A DNA stretch of 64,000 nucleotides from DATAZK01 sp965199805 (GCA_965199805.1 CBDATO010000001.1:1426001-1490000); one strand, 5' to 3'; positions 1 through 8,541 are shown, numbered from the stretch's first letter. Notes: generated by a model from the letters alone, not told the origin. Translations and numbers: made by a program.

Positions 1-1384
1 GATTCCACGCCTGTCCCACGATGACGTCGTGGATCTGATCGCGGGTCTCCGTCCACCGCGATACGCGCTCGGTGGCCTCGAGGAGGTCGGCGATCGCAAT
101 GCCACGGTCGAGGGCGACCCAGCACATCAGCTTGCTGTGCAGGTAGGGCCGCGCCGGGCCGCGTATCTCCCAGATGCCCTGATCGTCGTCCGTCCACCGG
201 CTGGCCGCAGTGTCGACGGCCGCGACGAGCAGATGCCGGGTCGCGTCGTCCAACGTGTCCAAATCGTCGCGAAGCACGTAGGCGGCATCAAGAAGGGCGC
301 CATAGACGTCGAGCTGGACCTGATTCCACGCGCCGTTGCCCACCCGGACGGGTGCGCTGTCCCGCCAGCCGGACAGGTGAGTGACCTCGTGCTCGGTCAG
401 GTCATGCTCGCCCTCGACGCCGAACATGATCTGCAGGTGCAGGCCGCGGTCCAACTCGGTGCCCGAAGCGCGGGCCAGGAAGGCGAAGAATCGCGAGGCT
501 TCGTCCGGGCAGGCGGCGACCCACAGTCCACGCATCGTCATGCTCGCGTCGCGGATCCAGGTGTAGCGGTAATCCCAGGTGCGCGAGCTACCTATGCCTT
601 CGGGCAAGCTGGTGGTTGCTGCGGCGATGATCGCGCCGCTGGGGGCGTACGTCAGCGCCTGCAGCACCATGCCGCTGTGATGGACCAGGTCACGAAACGG
701 GCCCTCGTATCGCTGATGCAGGTCCGACCAGCTCTTCCAGACCCGTTCGGCTTGGGCGAGGCGACGGTGAATGGCTTTTGCTGCCCATGGCTTCGGAAGC
801 TCCGGTCCGAAGGACGTTGTCCCCTGCAGCGCCCAGGCGGCCCGGTCGCCGGCGTTCAGGACGGTCGTTCCCTCGACCGTGGCGCCCCGCACGTCGAAAG
901 AGGTGTCGGCCGACAACATCAGCACTGTCGCGCCGCCTTCTGTCACGACGCCACCGTCAACAACTCGCGGCCGCGGATGGACGAGGCCGAACTCCGGTCG
1001 TGGGGCGTACTGCCAGCTGATCGCCACGCTGCCTTCGACACATTCGGCGCTGCGCAGCAGAACCCCCGGGGACGAGCGTCCCAGCTCGTGGCCGCGTTCA
1101 TGCCGGCCGAGGGCAAGCGCGTCGAGCACGATGAGAACACCGTCTGCGCAGGTCCAGGTGGTCTCCAGCACGAGGCTCTGCGGCCGATACTGCTGCACCG
1201 AGCGGGCCTGCGGATCCGTCGGCCGGATCACGAAGTGCCCGGCATCATCATCCAGAAGCCGCCCGAACAGGGGCGGACTGTCGAACCGGGGAAAGCAGAG
1301 CCACTCGACGGAACCAGCAGCGACCAACGCCGCCGACCGACAGTCGGACAGCAGCGCATGTTCGCCGATCGCAATCCGGCTCAA
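1..1384 (-). CDS. Glycoside hydrolase family 15 protein (3' end beyond window)
   Basis: Reading the minus strand from 1384 down to the window edge gives 461 open codons, with the C-terminus (roughly 140 residues by family length of about 600) outside the window. The N-terminus has the family pattern of actinobacterial GH15 proteins (ALLSDCRSAALVAAGSVEWL, then CFPRFDSPPLFGRLL) and the middle carries TTSLPEG and RTWDYRYTWIRDAS, the hallmark of the (alpha/alpha)6 barrel. GH15 members of this type are glucoamylase- or trehalase-like inverting enzymes; substrate cannot be chosen from sequence. The TTG start at 1384 overlaps the TGA of the preceding membrane-protein gene (TTGA), so it is probably translationally coupled as last visible gene of the run starting at 4283. 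No signal peptide is visible, suggesting a cytoplasmic enzyme. Confidence 0.9.
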   Translation of the reverse strand, partial: MSRIAIGEHALLSDCRSAALVAAGSVEWLCFPRFDSPPLFGRLLDDDAGHFVIRPTDPQARSVQQYRPQSLVLETTWTCADGVLIVLDALALGRHERGHELGRSSPGVLLRSAECVEGSVAISWQYAPRPEFGLVHPRPRVVDGGVVTEGGATVLMLSADTSFDVRGATVEGTTVLNAGDRAAWALQGTTSFGPELPKPWAAKAIHRRLAQAERVWKSWSDLHQRYEGPFRDLVHHSGMVLQALTYAPSGAIIAAATTSLPEGIGSSRTWDYRYTWIRDASMTMRGLWVAACPDEASRFFAFLARASGTELDRGLHLQIMFGVEGEHDLTEHEVTHLSGWRDSAPVRVGNGAWNQVQLDVYGALLDAAYVLRDDLDTLDDATRHLLVAAVDTAASRWTDDDQGIWEIRGPARPYLHSKLMCWVALDRGIAIADLLEATERVSRWTETRDQIHDVIVGQAWN

Positions 1385-1911
1385 GAGGCCCGACCGGTGC
1401 TCCGGATACGGGCTGCGTACGCCAGCCGCAGGATGAACAGCAGCAGCGAACCGCCGAAGAGAATGGCAATGACCAGCAGGTAGTTGCCGAGGTAGCGGTC
1501 CTGGTGCCCGCCGGAAGCGACGAAGTACGTACGGTCGCTGCGGGCCAGGACCAGCGGATACCACATGATCAGTAGCAAGGTGCTGATCAGCAGTGGGATC
1601 CGCAGGTGCAGGATCGCGGCACGACGCCAGTACGTGTACCGGCCGTCCTGCAGTCGGCCGCCGACCACCCGCAGCAGCAGCCGGTCAACCCCGGTGTAGA
1701 GCGGAAACGCCACCAGATCGTGACCGATCACTGCGCCGGCGAACCAGATCAGGAGCCGGACCGGTGTCGGGGCCGCGATCCAGCGACTGACCGCATAGCC
1801 GGCCAACGCGAAACTGGCAAGCAGCAGAACCAGATGAAGCGGGTGGCTGCCGTACAGGGACGCCAGCCGGCGTGATCGAGCGCGGTGCGGACGTCTGATC
1901 AGGTCAGGCAT
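1381..1911 (-). CDS. Multi-pass membrane protein of unknown function
   Basis: A 176-residue protein with a basic N-terminus (PHRARSRR) and about four hydrophobic segments near residues 24-45, 50-72, 98-120 and 140-165. I do not recognise a family motif. Its ATG at 1911 lies inside the end of the molybdopterin oxidoreductase gene (8-base overlap) and its TGA overlaps the TTG start of the GH15 gene, so it sits in the middle of a coupled operon. A role with the preceding membrane-anchored cytochrome b/molybdopterin protein, for example in electron transfer, is possible but only inferred from position. Confidence 0.75.
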   Translation of the reverse strand: MPDLIRRPHRARSRRLASLYGSHPLHLVLLLASFALAGYAVSRWIAAPTPVRLLIWFAGAVIGHDLVAFPLYTGVDRLLLRVVGGRLQDGRYTYWRRAAILHLRIPLLISTLLLIMWYPLVLARSDRTYFVASGGHQDRYLGNYLLVIAILFGGSLLLFILRLAYAARIRSTGRAS

Positions 1912-3100
1912 CGAACGTCACCTTCGACACCCACTTGGTGTTATGGACACCCGGTGCGGCCGGGATGATCAACCGGGCCGGAAAACCGTGATCGAGCTCC
2001 AGGTCCTTGCCGCCGACCGTGAGCGCCAGCAACGCCTCGGCCGCGCCGATCTGCCGACTCGACAAGGACACGTGCCGGTAAGCGCCGTTCTTCTCGAGCG
2101 ACTCGACGTATGCCCCCACCGGTTGATCGAACCCGGCCAGCCGGGCGAGGTCCCGCAGCCGTACCCCTGTCCAGGTCTGCACCGACGACCAGCCTTCGAC
2201 GCAAGCGATCGGCAGGTCGGCCGTCGTCTGTTCCATCGCCAGCAGCTGCGTCCGGCTGAGAGTGACGGTTCGTTTGCCGATGAGCTCCAGCCGCCAGCTG
2301 TCGTCAACCCGGTTGACCTTGGCGGTCGTCGCGGTCCGGTTGATCGGAAAAGCCGGGCTTCCCGGCCCGCCGCGCGGCGACAGCAACGCCAGCGGACGAA
2401 GGAAGCCCCCGATGGTCTGACCGGCGTAGAGCACTGTCACCAAGAGCGACGAACCCCCGGCCAGCCCGACGATTCCCCGTCGGCTGATCGTCCGTGGCCA
2501 CGGCTTCGGGGCGGCCAGCTCGTCCGGACCGTCTGCCGGCTTGGTGCGTTGACGCACCGCCCGCCAGGCCAGCGGCAGCTTGAGGGCGACGTGGACGGCG
2601 AACCCGGCGACGAAGATGACAGCGCCCCAGATGTGGGCGGTGTAGAAGCTGAACCCGAACACGTAGTCGTAGCTGATGTTCAGCAGGCCGGTGGCCAACT
2701 CGAACAGGATGCCGCCGACGAGGGCGACCAGCGACAGGCGCTCCAAGGCGTGTGACACCGACCGGACGGGCGGCCACTCGAACAACTTGGGTAGCACCGA
2801 CCAAAGCTTGATCAGCACGATCGGCACGAGTGCGACGCCGATGCCGACATGCACACCCTGGTTCAACCGGTAGAGCCACGACGGCGAGGTCGGCCAATCG
2901 AACAGGTAGAAGTGCAGGAATCCGGGGTCGGACAGGTTGTCGTTGCCGTGCAGCCGCGGGTTGTAGGCCACGTACGACAGGAACCCGGTGACGATGACGA
3001 ACGTCAGCATCGGCAGCAGCGCCAAACCCAAGGCCGCCGTCACCCTGCGGCTGCGGGCCGCGCTCTTCCAGAAGCTGCGGCGCAGAGGGCCGAAAGGCAT
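1904..3100 (-). CDS. Cytochrome b561-like membrane domain fused to molybdopterin oxidoreductase
   Basis: The 398-residue protein has an N-terminal four-helix membrane part (about residues 22-180) with candidate haem ligands His83, His156 and His170, then a fifth hydrophobic stretch preceded by SRRG (about 206-228), and a C-terminal sulfite-oxidase-type molybdopterin domain (about 250-398) with the IACVEGWS segment, whose Cys300 is the expected molybdenum ligand. In such proteins the catalytic domain lies outside the membrane and passes electrons to the b-type haem part. Substrate is unknown. The ATG at 3100 overlaps the stop of the methyltransferase gene (ATGA); the open frame extends much further upstream but that part lies across the methyltransferase and has no homology signal, so this start is preferred. 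Confidence 0.85.
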   Translation of the reverse strand: MPFGPLRRSFWKSAARSRRVTAALGLALLPMLTFVIVTGFLSYVAYNPRLHGNDNLSDPGFLHFYLFDWPTSPSWLYRLNQGVHVGIGVALVPIVLIKLWSVLPKLFEWPPVRSVSHALERLSLVALVGGILFELATGLLNISYDYVFGFSFYTAHIWGAVIFVAGFAVHVALKLPLAWRAVRQRTKPADGPDELAAPKPWPRTISRRGIVGLAGGSSLLVTVLYAGQTIGGFLRPLALLSPRGGPGSPAFPINRTATTAKVNRVDDSWRLELIGKRTVTLSRTQLLAMEQTTADLPIACVEGWSSVQTWTGVRLRDLARLAGFDQPVGAYVESLEKNGAYRHVSLSSRQIGAAEALLALTVGGKDLELDHGFPARLIIPAAPGVHNTKWVSKVTFDA

Positions 3101-3798
3101 CACGCGTCGGCCGGTCGACCAAGAATGGCAAAGGCCCGATGACCGTCTCGCCACGTGTCGAGTACATCGAGTCCGGCTTGACGGGCCGGATTCGCGAGAT
3201 CCCGGGATGTTATTCGTGCCCAGGCGAACGGCGTGCTGCTGCGCTGCCCGTGGTGCAGCTGCAGCGTGCGGCGGTCGCTTACGCCCGCATCGACTTCGAC
3301 CAAGAGCCGTCCGGCAACAGTGAGCAGCTCGAAGACCCGGCCCAGCAACCGGTGCGGTTCGCCGCCGATGCCGACGTTGCCGTCCAGCAGAAGCGCGGCA
3401 TCCCAGGCGTGTGCCCCCGGCAACGGCCCGAGGATGTCGCGCCTCAGCACCGCGACGCGGCCGGACCCGGCTCGGGTCAGCGCCGCCGGGGCGAGGTCGA
3501 CACCCAACACCTGCATTCCGAGCGCCGCGAGATACGCCGCGTGTCGACCGGGCCCGCATGCCAGGTCGATGATCGTGGCGCGCGGCGGCAGGTGGTCAGC
3601 CAGCCGCGTCAGGGCGTGCCGGTCGACGGCGTCCGCCGGCGAGCACCATTCGCTGAGCTCGAGCGGGAAGCGGGACCCATCGCACGCCGACACCTGAACG
3701 GCGGTCACACCCACGTCGAACTGAAGATTGAGCAGTTCGTCAAACATGGTCGGGGCGGGTACGAGGGACCGCCGGCGAGCCGACTTGGCGCCCGTCAC
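3100..3798 (-). CDS. SAM-dependent methyltransferase
   Basis: A 232-residue class I methyltransferase. Motif I is visible as IIDLACGPGRHAAYL (about residues 76-90), followed by an acidic end of strand 2 (VLGVDLAP) and a late WDAALLLDGNVG segment. The methyl acceptor is unknown; the family is too broad to say more. The GTG start at 3798 overlaps the peroxiredoxin stop (GTGA) and the TGA overlaps the ATG of the molybdopterin oxidoreductase, so all three are likely made from one message. Oddly for a methyltransferase in such a setting, no obvious cofactor-synthesis neighbour exists. Confidence 0.85.
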   Translation of the reverse strand: MTGAKSARRRSLVPAPTMFDELLNLQFDVGVTAVQVSACDGSRFPLELSEWCSPADAVDRHALTRLADHLPPRATIIDLACGPGRHAAYLAALGMQVLGVDLAPAALTRAGSGRVAVLRRDILGPLPGAHAWDAALLLDGNVGIGGEPHRLLGRVFELLTVAGRLLVEVDAGVSDRRTLQLHHGQRSSTPFAWARITSRDLANPARQAGLDVLDTWRDGHRAFAILGRPADA

Positions 3799-4283
3799 GC
3801 GCTGTGCGTTGCGTGCTGCGAGCGAATGTAGGCGATCAACGGGATGACGTCCTCCGGTATCAACCGCCCGATGGCACCGCTCGAATAGACGCTGACCAGC
3901 ACACGTCCACCCGGATCGAGCACGAAGCCGGTGGACTGCAGAAAAAGTGGATCGGGGTTCGTGAACGCGCCGGTGGCCTGAGAAACAGCCCGAACGTCGG
4001 CGCCGAAACCCACAGGGAACGTCAGCTGCGCCTTGGCGAGGAGCTCGCGTGTCGTCGGCTCGTCGTCGGCCGACAGGGCGTAGACGCGAATGCCGCCTTC
4101 GGCGAATGCTTCTTGCGCCCGCTCGAAAGCACGCAGTTGGGCGTCGCAGTAGGGGCAGAAGGCGCCTCGGAAGAACAGGACAACGGCATACTGACCAGCC
4201 GCTTCGTCCGGAAGGGCGACGTGCCCGTCGCTCACGTTGAGCACGGTCCTTGGGAATTGATCACCAGGTTGCAGCAGGGTCAC
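3795..4283 (-). CDS. Peroxiredoxin (AhpC/TSA-like), CxxC type
   Basis: A 162-residue thioredoxin-fold protein. The segment VVLFFRGAFCPYCDAQLRAF contains Cys43 and Cys46 in a CPYC arrangement, the position of the peroxidatic cysteine in AhpC/TSA proteins. It should reduce peroxides using a thiol donor. It is the first gene of the minus-strand run and is divergent from the ECF sigma factor gene at 4365, leaving about 80 bases for both promoters. The linkage of a thiol peroxidase, a molybdopterin oxidoreductase and a divergent sigma factor suggests a redox-stress theme (inference). Confidence 0.85.
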   Translation of the reverse strand: MTLLQPGDQFPRTVLNVSDGHVALPDEAAGQYAVVLFFRGAFCPYCDAQLRAFERAQEAFAEGGIRVYALSADDEPTTRELLAKAQLTFPVGFGADVRAVSQATGAFTNPDPLFLQSTGFVLDPGGRVLVSVYSSGAIGRLIPEDVIPLIAYIRSQHATHSA

Positions 4284-4364
4284 GTTGGCTCCGACGTTCG
4301 TGGGCTGTCAAGCGTTAGCGGCGCACGAAAGGCCGGTCTTACCGGGTCCGTAGGATCTCCCGCC

Positions 4365-5033
4365 ATGGCGCCCCTGAGACCGACAGGTGATGCGGGCGCG
4401 GCAGATCTGCCGGAATCGGATCCGGACGGAGCCGCCTGGCTTCGTGAGCTCGCGTGCGAGGGACCCGTCCACGAGGCGGCCGTTCGCCGGCTGCATGAGT
4501 TGTTGCTCCGCGTCGCTCGAGCCGAACTCGCCCGGCGGGCGGCGACCTGGCGCCCGGCCGGACCCGAACTCGACGACCTGGCCTTCCAGGCCGCCGCCGA
4601 TGCGACGGTCGCGATCCTCAGCAAGCTCGCCGAGTTCAGGGGCGAGAGCAGATTCACCACGTGGGCGCTGCGCTTCGTGATCCTCGAGGTGTCGTCCAAG
4701 CTCGGCCGCCACTTCTGGAACCGGCCCCGGGCCGAGCTGGACGAGGAGGCCTGGGACCGGCTGCCTGATCGCTTCGGTCTTGACCCGGCTCAGGAAACGG
4801 AGTGGCGCGACCTCATGGACGCGGTACGTCACGCTGTCGACACGGCGCTGACCCCGCATCAGCGGCGGATTTTCGTGGCGATCGTCCTGAACGCCGTCCC
4901 CCTCGACGCTCTCGTCATCGAACTCGGTTCGAACCGCAATGCGATCTACAAAGTGATGTTCGACGCCCGGCGTAAATTGCGCACGGCCTTGGCCGCTGAT
5001 GGATATCTGCTCATCAAAGGATCCTCCGCATGA
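4365..5033 (+). CDS. ECF-type RNA polymerase sigma factor
   Basis: The 222-residue product has region 2 features (about residues 65-115: FQAAADATVAILSKLAEFRG, then SRFTTWALRFVILEVSSKLGR) and a region 4 helix-turn-helix (about 160-212: LTPHQRRIFVAIVLNAVPLDALVIELG, then SNRNAIYKVMFDARRKLR). This is the normal architecture of an extracytoplasmic-function sigma factor, which redirects RNA polymerase to a small stress regulon. The ATG at 4365 gives the expected family length; the frame stays open upstream but over the divergent peroxiredoxin gene. The stop overlaps the start of the next gene (ATGA), whose product looks like a zinc-binding anti-sigma factor. Confidence 0.88.
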   Translation: MAPLRPTGDAGAADLPESDPDGAAWLRELACEGPVHEAAVRRLHELLLRVARAELARRAATWRPAGPELDDLAFQAAADATVAILSKLAEFRGESRFTTWALRFVILEVSSKLGRHFWNRPRAELDEEAWDRLPDRFGLDPAQETEWRDLMDAVRHAVDTALTPHQRRIFVAIVLNAVPLDALVIELGSNRNAIYKVMFDARRKLRTALAADGYLLIKGSSA

Positions 5034-5245
5034 CTGGTTCAGCCGGCTTGGACCGCTTCCTGCAGACCGACCCACGTGACGTCGGCTGCGACCGAGCGAT
5101 GCAGATGCTGCACGTGTACGTCGATCTGGTCCTCAGCGACCCCGAAGTCGGCCGCCGCTACCCAGGGGTCGTCGCACATCTGGAGGCTTGCGGGCCCTGT
5201 TCGGAGGACTTCCACGGCCTCTTGGAGGCGGTTTCAGGCGGTTAG
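5030..5245 (+). CDS. Small zinc-finger protein, candidate anti-sigma factor
   Basis: A 71-residue soluble protein overlapping the sigma-factor stop by four bases. It has HLEACGPCSEDF at residues about 48-59, which fits the H-x3-C-x2-C zinc motif of ZAS-type anti-sigma domains; the upstream helix (CDRAMQMLHVYVDLVLSD) resembles the sigma-binding helix of such domains. No membrane segment is present, so it would be a free cytoplasmic redox-sensing regulator, like RsrA-type proteins. The assignment rests on motif, size and coupling to the sigma gene. Confidence 0.75.
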   Translation: MTGSAGLDRFLQTDPRDVGCDRAMQMLHVYVDLVLSDPEVGRRYPGVVAHLEACGPCSEDFHGLLEAVSGG

Positions 5246-5476
5246 ACGCGCTGTCTTCCGACCGGCGCCGTAGCTGAAGCGGCGGTGCTCCGCATCGGAC
5301 TCCCACCCCAATACGTCTGATCGTTGCACCGACGGACACCGACCCTGTTCTGATCCTCAAGCACGGTGAGGCAGGCGCCGGCCGAGCGCGTGGCTTGACG
5401 TACGGGGATCGTTTACACCGCGGCTGCTCGGGCAGGCAGCTGGTGATCTCCATGCGTTGCTTAGTAAGGAATCCCT

Positions 5477-5773
5477 GTGCCGGATCTCAACGTCGTTGCC
5501 GTCATCACCGCCAAGGAGGGCCAACGCAAGCGGTTGCAGGCAGCGCTCGAGTCGCTCGTCGAGCCCACCCGCGCTGAGCCGGGCTGCGTGAGCTACCACT
5601 TGTTCGAGTCCACCGCTGATGCGAACGCCTTCGTGACCATCGAAGTGTGGCGATCTCAGGACGATCTCGATCAGCACTTGGTCTCGCCGCATCTCAAGCA
5701 GGTGCTGGAGTCCGCCGGGGACGCCCTCGCGACAGCGCCCGCGATACACCCGCTCACGCCCACAGGCCCCTGA
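5477..5773 (+). CDS. Antibiotic biosynthesis monooxygenase (ABM) domain protein
   Basis: A 98-residue dimeric alpha/beta-barrel type protein. The pattern VVAVITAKEGQRKRLQAAL, EPGCVSYHLFES and FVTIEVWRSQDDLDQHL with a final HL region is that of YgiN-like putative quinol monooxygenases. Function in the cell is unknown; relatives oxidise quinols without cofactor or serve as stress proteins. A good ribosome-binding site (AAGGA, 5466-5470) precedes the GTG at 5477, fixing the start. It stands alone: 231 bases without recognisable features separate it from the anti-sigma gene. Confidence 0.85.
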   Translation: MPDLNVVAVITAKEGQRKRLQAALESLVEPTRAEPGCVSYHLFESTADANAFVTIEVWRSQDDLDQHLVSPHLKQVLESAGDALATAPAIHPLTPTGP

Positions 5774-5828
5774 GCGTCACCGAGGAGTCCCCCGCCTGTC
5801 GCGACCGGCCGATGCGATGAAGCCCGGC

Positions 5829-5957
5829 TCATGTCGGAGCGAGGCGAGGTCTGTCCGTCCGGGTGAAGTCGACGCCCTTGAAGAGCAACTCGTCGCCAAT
5901 GGTGCGACCGAGGGCATAAGCGAACAGATCATCGAAGTTGAGCCCGGCGGGACGCAT
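5829..5957 (-). pseudogene. Remnant of VapC-type PIN-domain toxin (C-terminus only)
   Basis: Minus-strand reading gives 42 residues: MRPAGLNFDDLFAYALGR, then TIGDELLFKGVDFTRTDR. This matches the end of VapC toxins, where the sequence is usually (A)LNFGDC.AYALA...GEPLLFKG.DF..TD, including the last PIN acidic residues. An in-frame TGA lies two codons upstream, and no N-terminal PIN half or VapB antitoxin is present, so only about a third of the gene is left. The family match is by eye. Confidence 0.62.
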
Positions 5958-5996
5958 TAGTCATCTGCACCAGGTCATGGCGACAGGCGGTTGCTC

Positions 5997-6608
5997 GTGA
6001 GTCACTTCTTCGAGGGCATCCTGCATCTGCCGCCCTACCTGGCGCTCGCCCTCGTCTTCCTGCTGCCGGCCCTCGAAGCCTCGGTCTTCGTCGGCGTCGT
6101 CGTCCCGGGTGAGATCGGCGTGATCCTCGGTGGCGTTCTCGCCAATCAGCACAAGCTCGCCCTGGCGGCGGTCCTGGTGGCCGGGATCCTCGGCGCGATC
6201 ATCGGTGACTCGATCGGCTATCTCGTGGGCGAGAAGTACGGCGAACGCCTGCTGAACAAACTGCCCGACCGCCTCGTGAAGCCCGAGCACATCGAGAAAT
6301 CGAACCGGGCGATCCGGCGCCTCGGCGGAAAGGCCGTCTTCGTCGGACGCTTCACGGCCGCCCTGAGGGCGCTGGTGCCCGGGCTCGCCGGCATGGGCAA
6401 GATGCCCTACCGGACGTTCCTTCCCTGGAACGCCGTCGGCGGAGCGGTGTGGGCGTCCGCGTTCGTGCTGCTCGGCTACGCCGCCGGCAGCCAGTACAAG
6501 AGCATCGAGCGATACGCCAACTACATCGGGATCGCTCTCCTGGTCGCGATCGTCGCGGTGGTGGTCGTACGCCATCAGCGGGCCAAGCGTCACCAGCCGG
6601 CTCAGTGA
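5997..6608 (+). CDS. DedA family membrane protein
   Basis: A 203-residue integral membrane protein with the DedA/SNARE-associated pattern: ALEASVFVGVVVPGE near the N-terminus, GDSIGYLVGEKYG, then FVGRFTAALRALVPGLAGMG with the conserved arginines, and two C-terminal helices. DedA proteins are now linked to recycling of undecaprenyl phosphate and lipid flipping across the membrane. GTG at 5997 is preferred because an AGGCGG sits at 5985-5990; TTG at 5991 is possible. UppP, which makes undecaprenyl phosphate, lies 2 kb downstream, and a second dedA is broken beyond it, so this copy may carry the function alone. Confidence 0.9.
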   Translation: MSHFFEGILHLPPYLALALVFLLPALEASVFVGVVVPGEIGVILGGVLANQHKLALAAVLVAGILGAIIGDSIGYLVGEKYGERLLNKLPDRLVKPEHIEKSNRAIRRLGGKAVFVGRFTAALRALVPGLAGMGKMPYRTFLPWNAVGGAVWASAFVLLGYAAGSQYKSIERYANYIGIALLVAIVAVVVVRHQRAKRHQPAQ

Positions 6609-6731
6609 CGTCACCCTGACCCAGGCCAAACGGCGCTCGGCGCCCGAGTCGCGAACCGTAAGCCGCCGGATTCACCTCCTGCGACCACGGGCAGGGCAAT
6701 GGCAGCACTCGTTCTCGGAAGAGGTCATGTC

Positions 6732-7655
6732 ATGGTCGACTCGACGTACAAGGCATACGCATTCACCGGCTTCGGCGGTCCCGAGGTCCAGCAGTTCGTC
6801 GAGCTGGCCATGCCCGTGCCCATGGCCGGCGAATTGCTCGTCGAGGTCCGGGCGGCCGGTGTCAATCCCGTCGACTGGAAGATCCGGTCCGGGGCCTACG
6901 GTTCCGCGACGTTCCCGGCGGTGCTCGGTTCGGAGGCCTCCGGTGTGGTGCGGGGTGTCGGCCAGGACGTGGAGGGCTTCGCGGTCGGCGACGAGGTCTT
7001 CGGGGCGACGGCGCCGGGCTCCGGCGGCTACGCCGAGTTCACGCTGCTGACCGCCGAGGGCACGTCCCACAAGCCGCCGCACGTCAGCTTCACCGATGCC
7101 GCCACCCTGGTGGTCGCGGGTGCCACCGCGTACGACGGCGTCACCCAGCTCGACATGAAGCCCGGCCAGACGTTGCTCGTCAACGGGGTCGGCGGCGGAG
7201 TCGGTGTGGCGGCGGCGCAGATCGCCCGCGACGCCGACATCAACGTCATCGGCACAGCGAGCGAGGACAAGCGCGCGCTGGTCGAGTCGCTCGGGGCCAC
7301 CCTGGTGACCTACGGGGACGGGGTCGCCGAGCGCATCCGTCAGCTGATGCCCGACGGGGTCGACGCGATCTTCGATCTCGCCGGCGGCGACGGACTCCGC
7401 GCTGTGGCCGGGCTGGTCAAGGACCCGGGCAAGCTCATCACCGCCGGCGATCCGGGGACAGCGGCGGAGTCGGGCGGCCGCATGATGGACCGCGACCGTA
7501 CGAGCCGGGTGCTCGACGTCGTCGCCCGCATGGTCGCCGACGGCAAGCTCGACCCGCATGTCGAAGACATCCGGCCCTTCGACGAGGCAGCCGAAGCGCT
7601 CGCCGCGGTCGAGATCGGGCATGCCCGGGGCAAGGTCGTGCTGCGGGTCAGCTGA
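6732..7655 (+). CDS. NADP-dependent oxidoreductase, quinone-reductase-like MDR family
   Basis: A 307-residue medium-chain dehydrogenase/reductase. Seen: N-terminal GroES-like domain (GVNPVDWKIRSG), nucleotide-binding motif LLVNGVGGGVGVAAAQIA around residue 150, and C-terminal EIGHARGKVVLRV. There are no clear zinc-ligand cysteines, which fits the zinc-free quinone oxidoreductase branch. It likely reduces quinones or activated alkenes with NADPH. ATG 6732 is chosen because GGAAGAGG (6718-6725) lies at a good distance; an in-frame start at 6699 has no such site. Confidence 0.88.
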   Translation: MVDSTYKAYAFTGFGGPEVQQFVELAMPVPMAGELLVEVRAAGVNPVDWKIRSGAYGSATFPAVLGSEASGVVRGVGQDVEGFAVGDEVFGATAPGSGGYAEFTLLTAEGTSHKPPHVSFTDAATLVVAGATAYDGVTQLDMKPGQTLLVNGVGGGVGVAAAQIARDADINVIGTASEDKRALVESLGATLVTYGDGVAERIRQLMPDGVDAIFDLAGGDGLRAVAGLVKDPGKLITAGDPGTAAESGGRMMDRDRTSRVLDVVARMVADGKLDPHVEDIRPFDEAAEALAAVEIGHARGKVVLRVS

Positions 7656-7701
7656 TGCTTCCGCGTCGCCACGGCGGCACGAACAGGGCGACCGCCACGC
7701 G

Positions 7702-8541
7702 TCAGACGCCGTAAGCGAGCAGATCGGTTCGGTGGGCCTTCAGGGCCACACCTATGAGCTGAATGATCACGTACAGAATTGATCCCGCGGCAAGCGTCAA
7801 GAGGATGACGCTGAGCGCCGGGCTGGTGAAGCCGTGGCCGATGGCTGCGCCGATGAAGGTCGGGCCGCCCCCGATCAGGCCGAGCCCTGCCAGCAGGCGC
7901 CAGCTCGGCCGCTCGGACGATTCATCGGCGGCGAGCGGCGCGACGATCCCGAAGCCTTCCGTCGCGTTGTGCAGGCCGAAGCCGATGACCAGGACTGTGG
8001 CCAGAGCGATGTCACCCGAGGCAGCCGACTGACCGATGGCCAGGCCTTCGGCGAAGTTGTGCAGCCCGATGCCGACCGCGATCAGCAGCGCCAACCGGCG
8101 GGCCGGTGACCACGTGACCCGCCGCTCGCGTCGACTCGGCCGTTCGGCCACAGCCATGGCGCCGGGGCCGAACCGTGCCGCGCGTGCCGTCCGTCCGCTC
8201 ATCCACCGTTCGTACTGGGCGAGGCCGATCAGGCCCACCGCGAGCCCGCCGACGAACAACGCGCCGTAACCGATGGCCGCCGCCAGCCCACCGTCCCCGT
8301 CGTGCACCCGCCCCAGCGCAACATCGATCGGCTCCCAGGCTGCCGAGAAGACGTCCCAGACCAGGAACACGAGGACACCGATGGCTATCGCATTCAGGAA
8401 GACCCGCAACCCCGGAGCCGGTCGCCGAAGCCGGCCCAGGGGCAGTCCGAGGACGATGGTCACGCCGGCGATGAAGCCCAGCAGCAGCGTTCGCGAGAGG
8501 CTCAACGGTTCTCCCTGGTAGTCGACGACGCTTAGGGTCAC
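7702..8541 (-). CDS. ZIP family metal transporter
   Basis: A 279-residue membrane protein with about eight hydrophobic segments. The two metal-site helices carry GLHNFAEGLAIG and GLHNATEGFGI, the paired HNxxEG motifs of the ZIP family, separated by one loop. ZIP proteins take up zinc or other divalent metals into the cytoplasm. A polar basic loop (about residues 118-145) lies between helices 3 and 4, where ZIP proteins usually have a variable loop. GGAAGGG just upstream supports the GTG start at 8541; a short inverted repeat is found directly upstream of that site. Confidence 0.9.
   Translation of the reverse strand: MTLSVVDYQGEPLSLSRTLLLGFIAGVTIVLGLPLGRLRRPAPGLRVFLNAIAIGVLVFLVWDVFSAAWEPIDVALGRVHDGDGGLAAAIGYGALFVGGLAVGLIGLAQYERWMSGRTARAARFGPGAMAVAERPSRRERRVTWSPARRLALLIAVGIGLHNFAEGLAIGQSAASGDIALATVLVIGFGLHNATEGFGIVAPLAADESSERPSWRLLAGLGLIGGGPTFIGAAIGHGFTSPALSVILLTLAAGSILYVIIQLIGVALKAHRTDLLAYGV

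Noticed and set aside
29..1483. Long open frame on the plus strand across the GH15 region
   Set aside because: Its translation has no family pattern and mirrors the GH15 gene, whose motifs are clear on the minus strand; high GC content keeps opposite frames open.
5246..5476. Possible tRNA or small RNA in the gap before the ABM gene
   Set aside because: No cloverleaf arms, T-loop (GGTTCGA-like) or terminator structure could be found.
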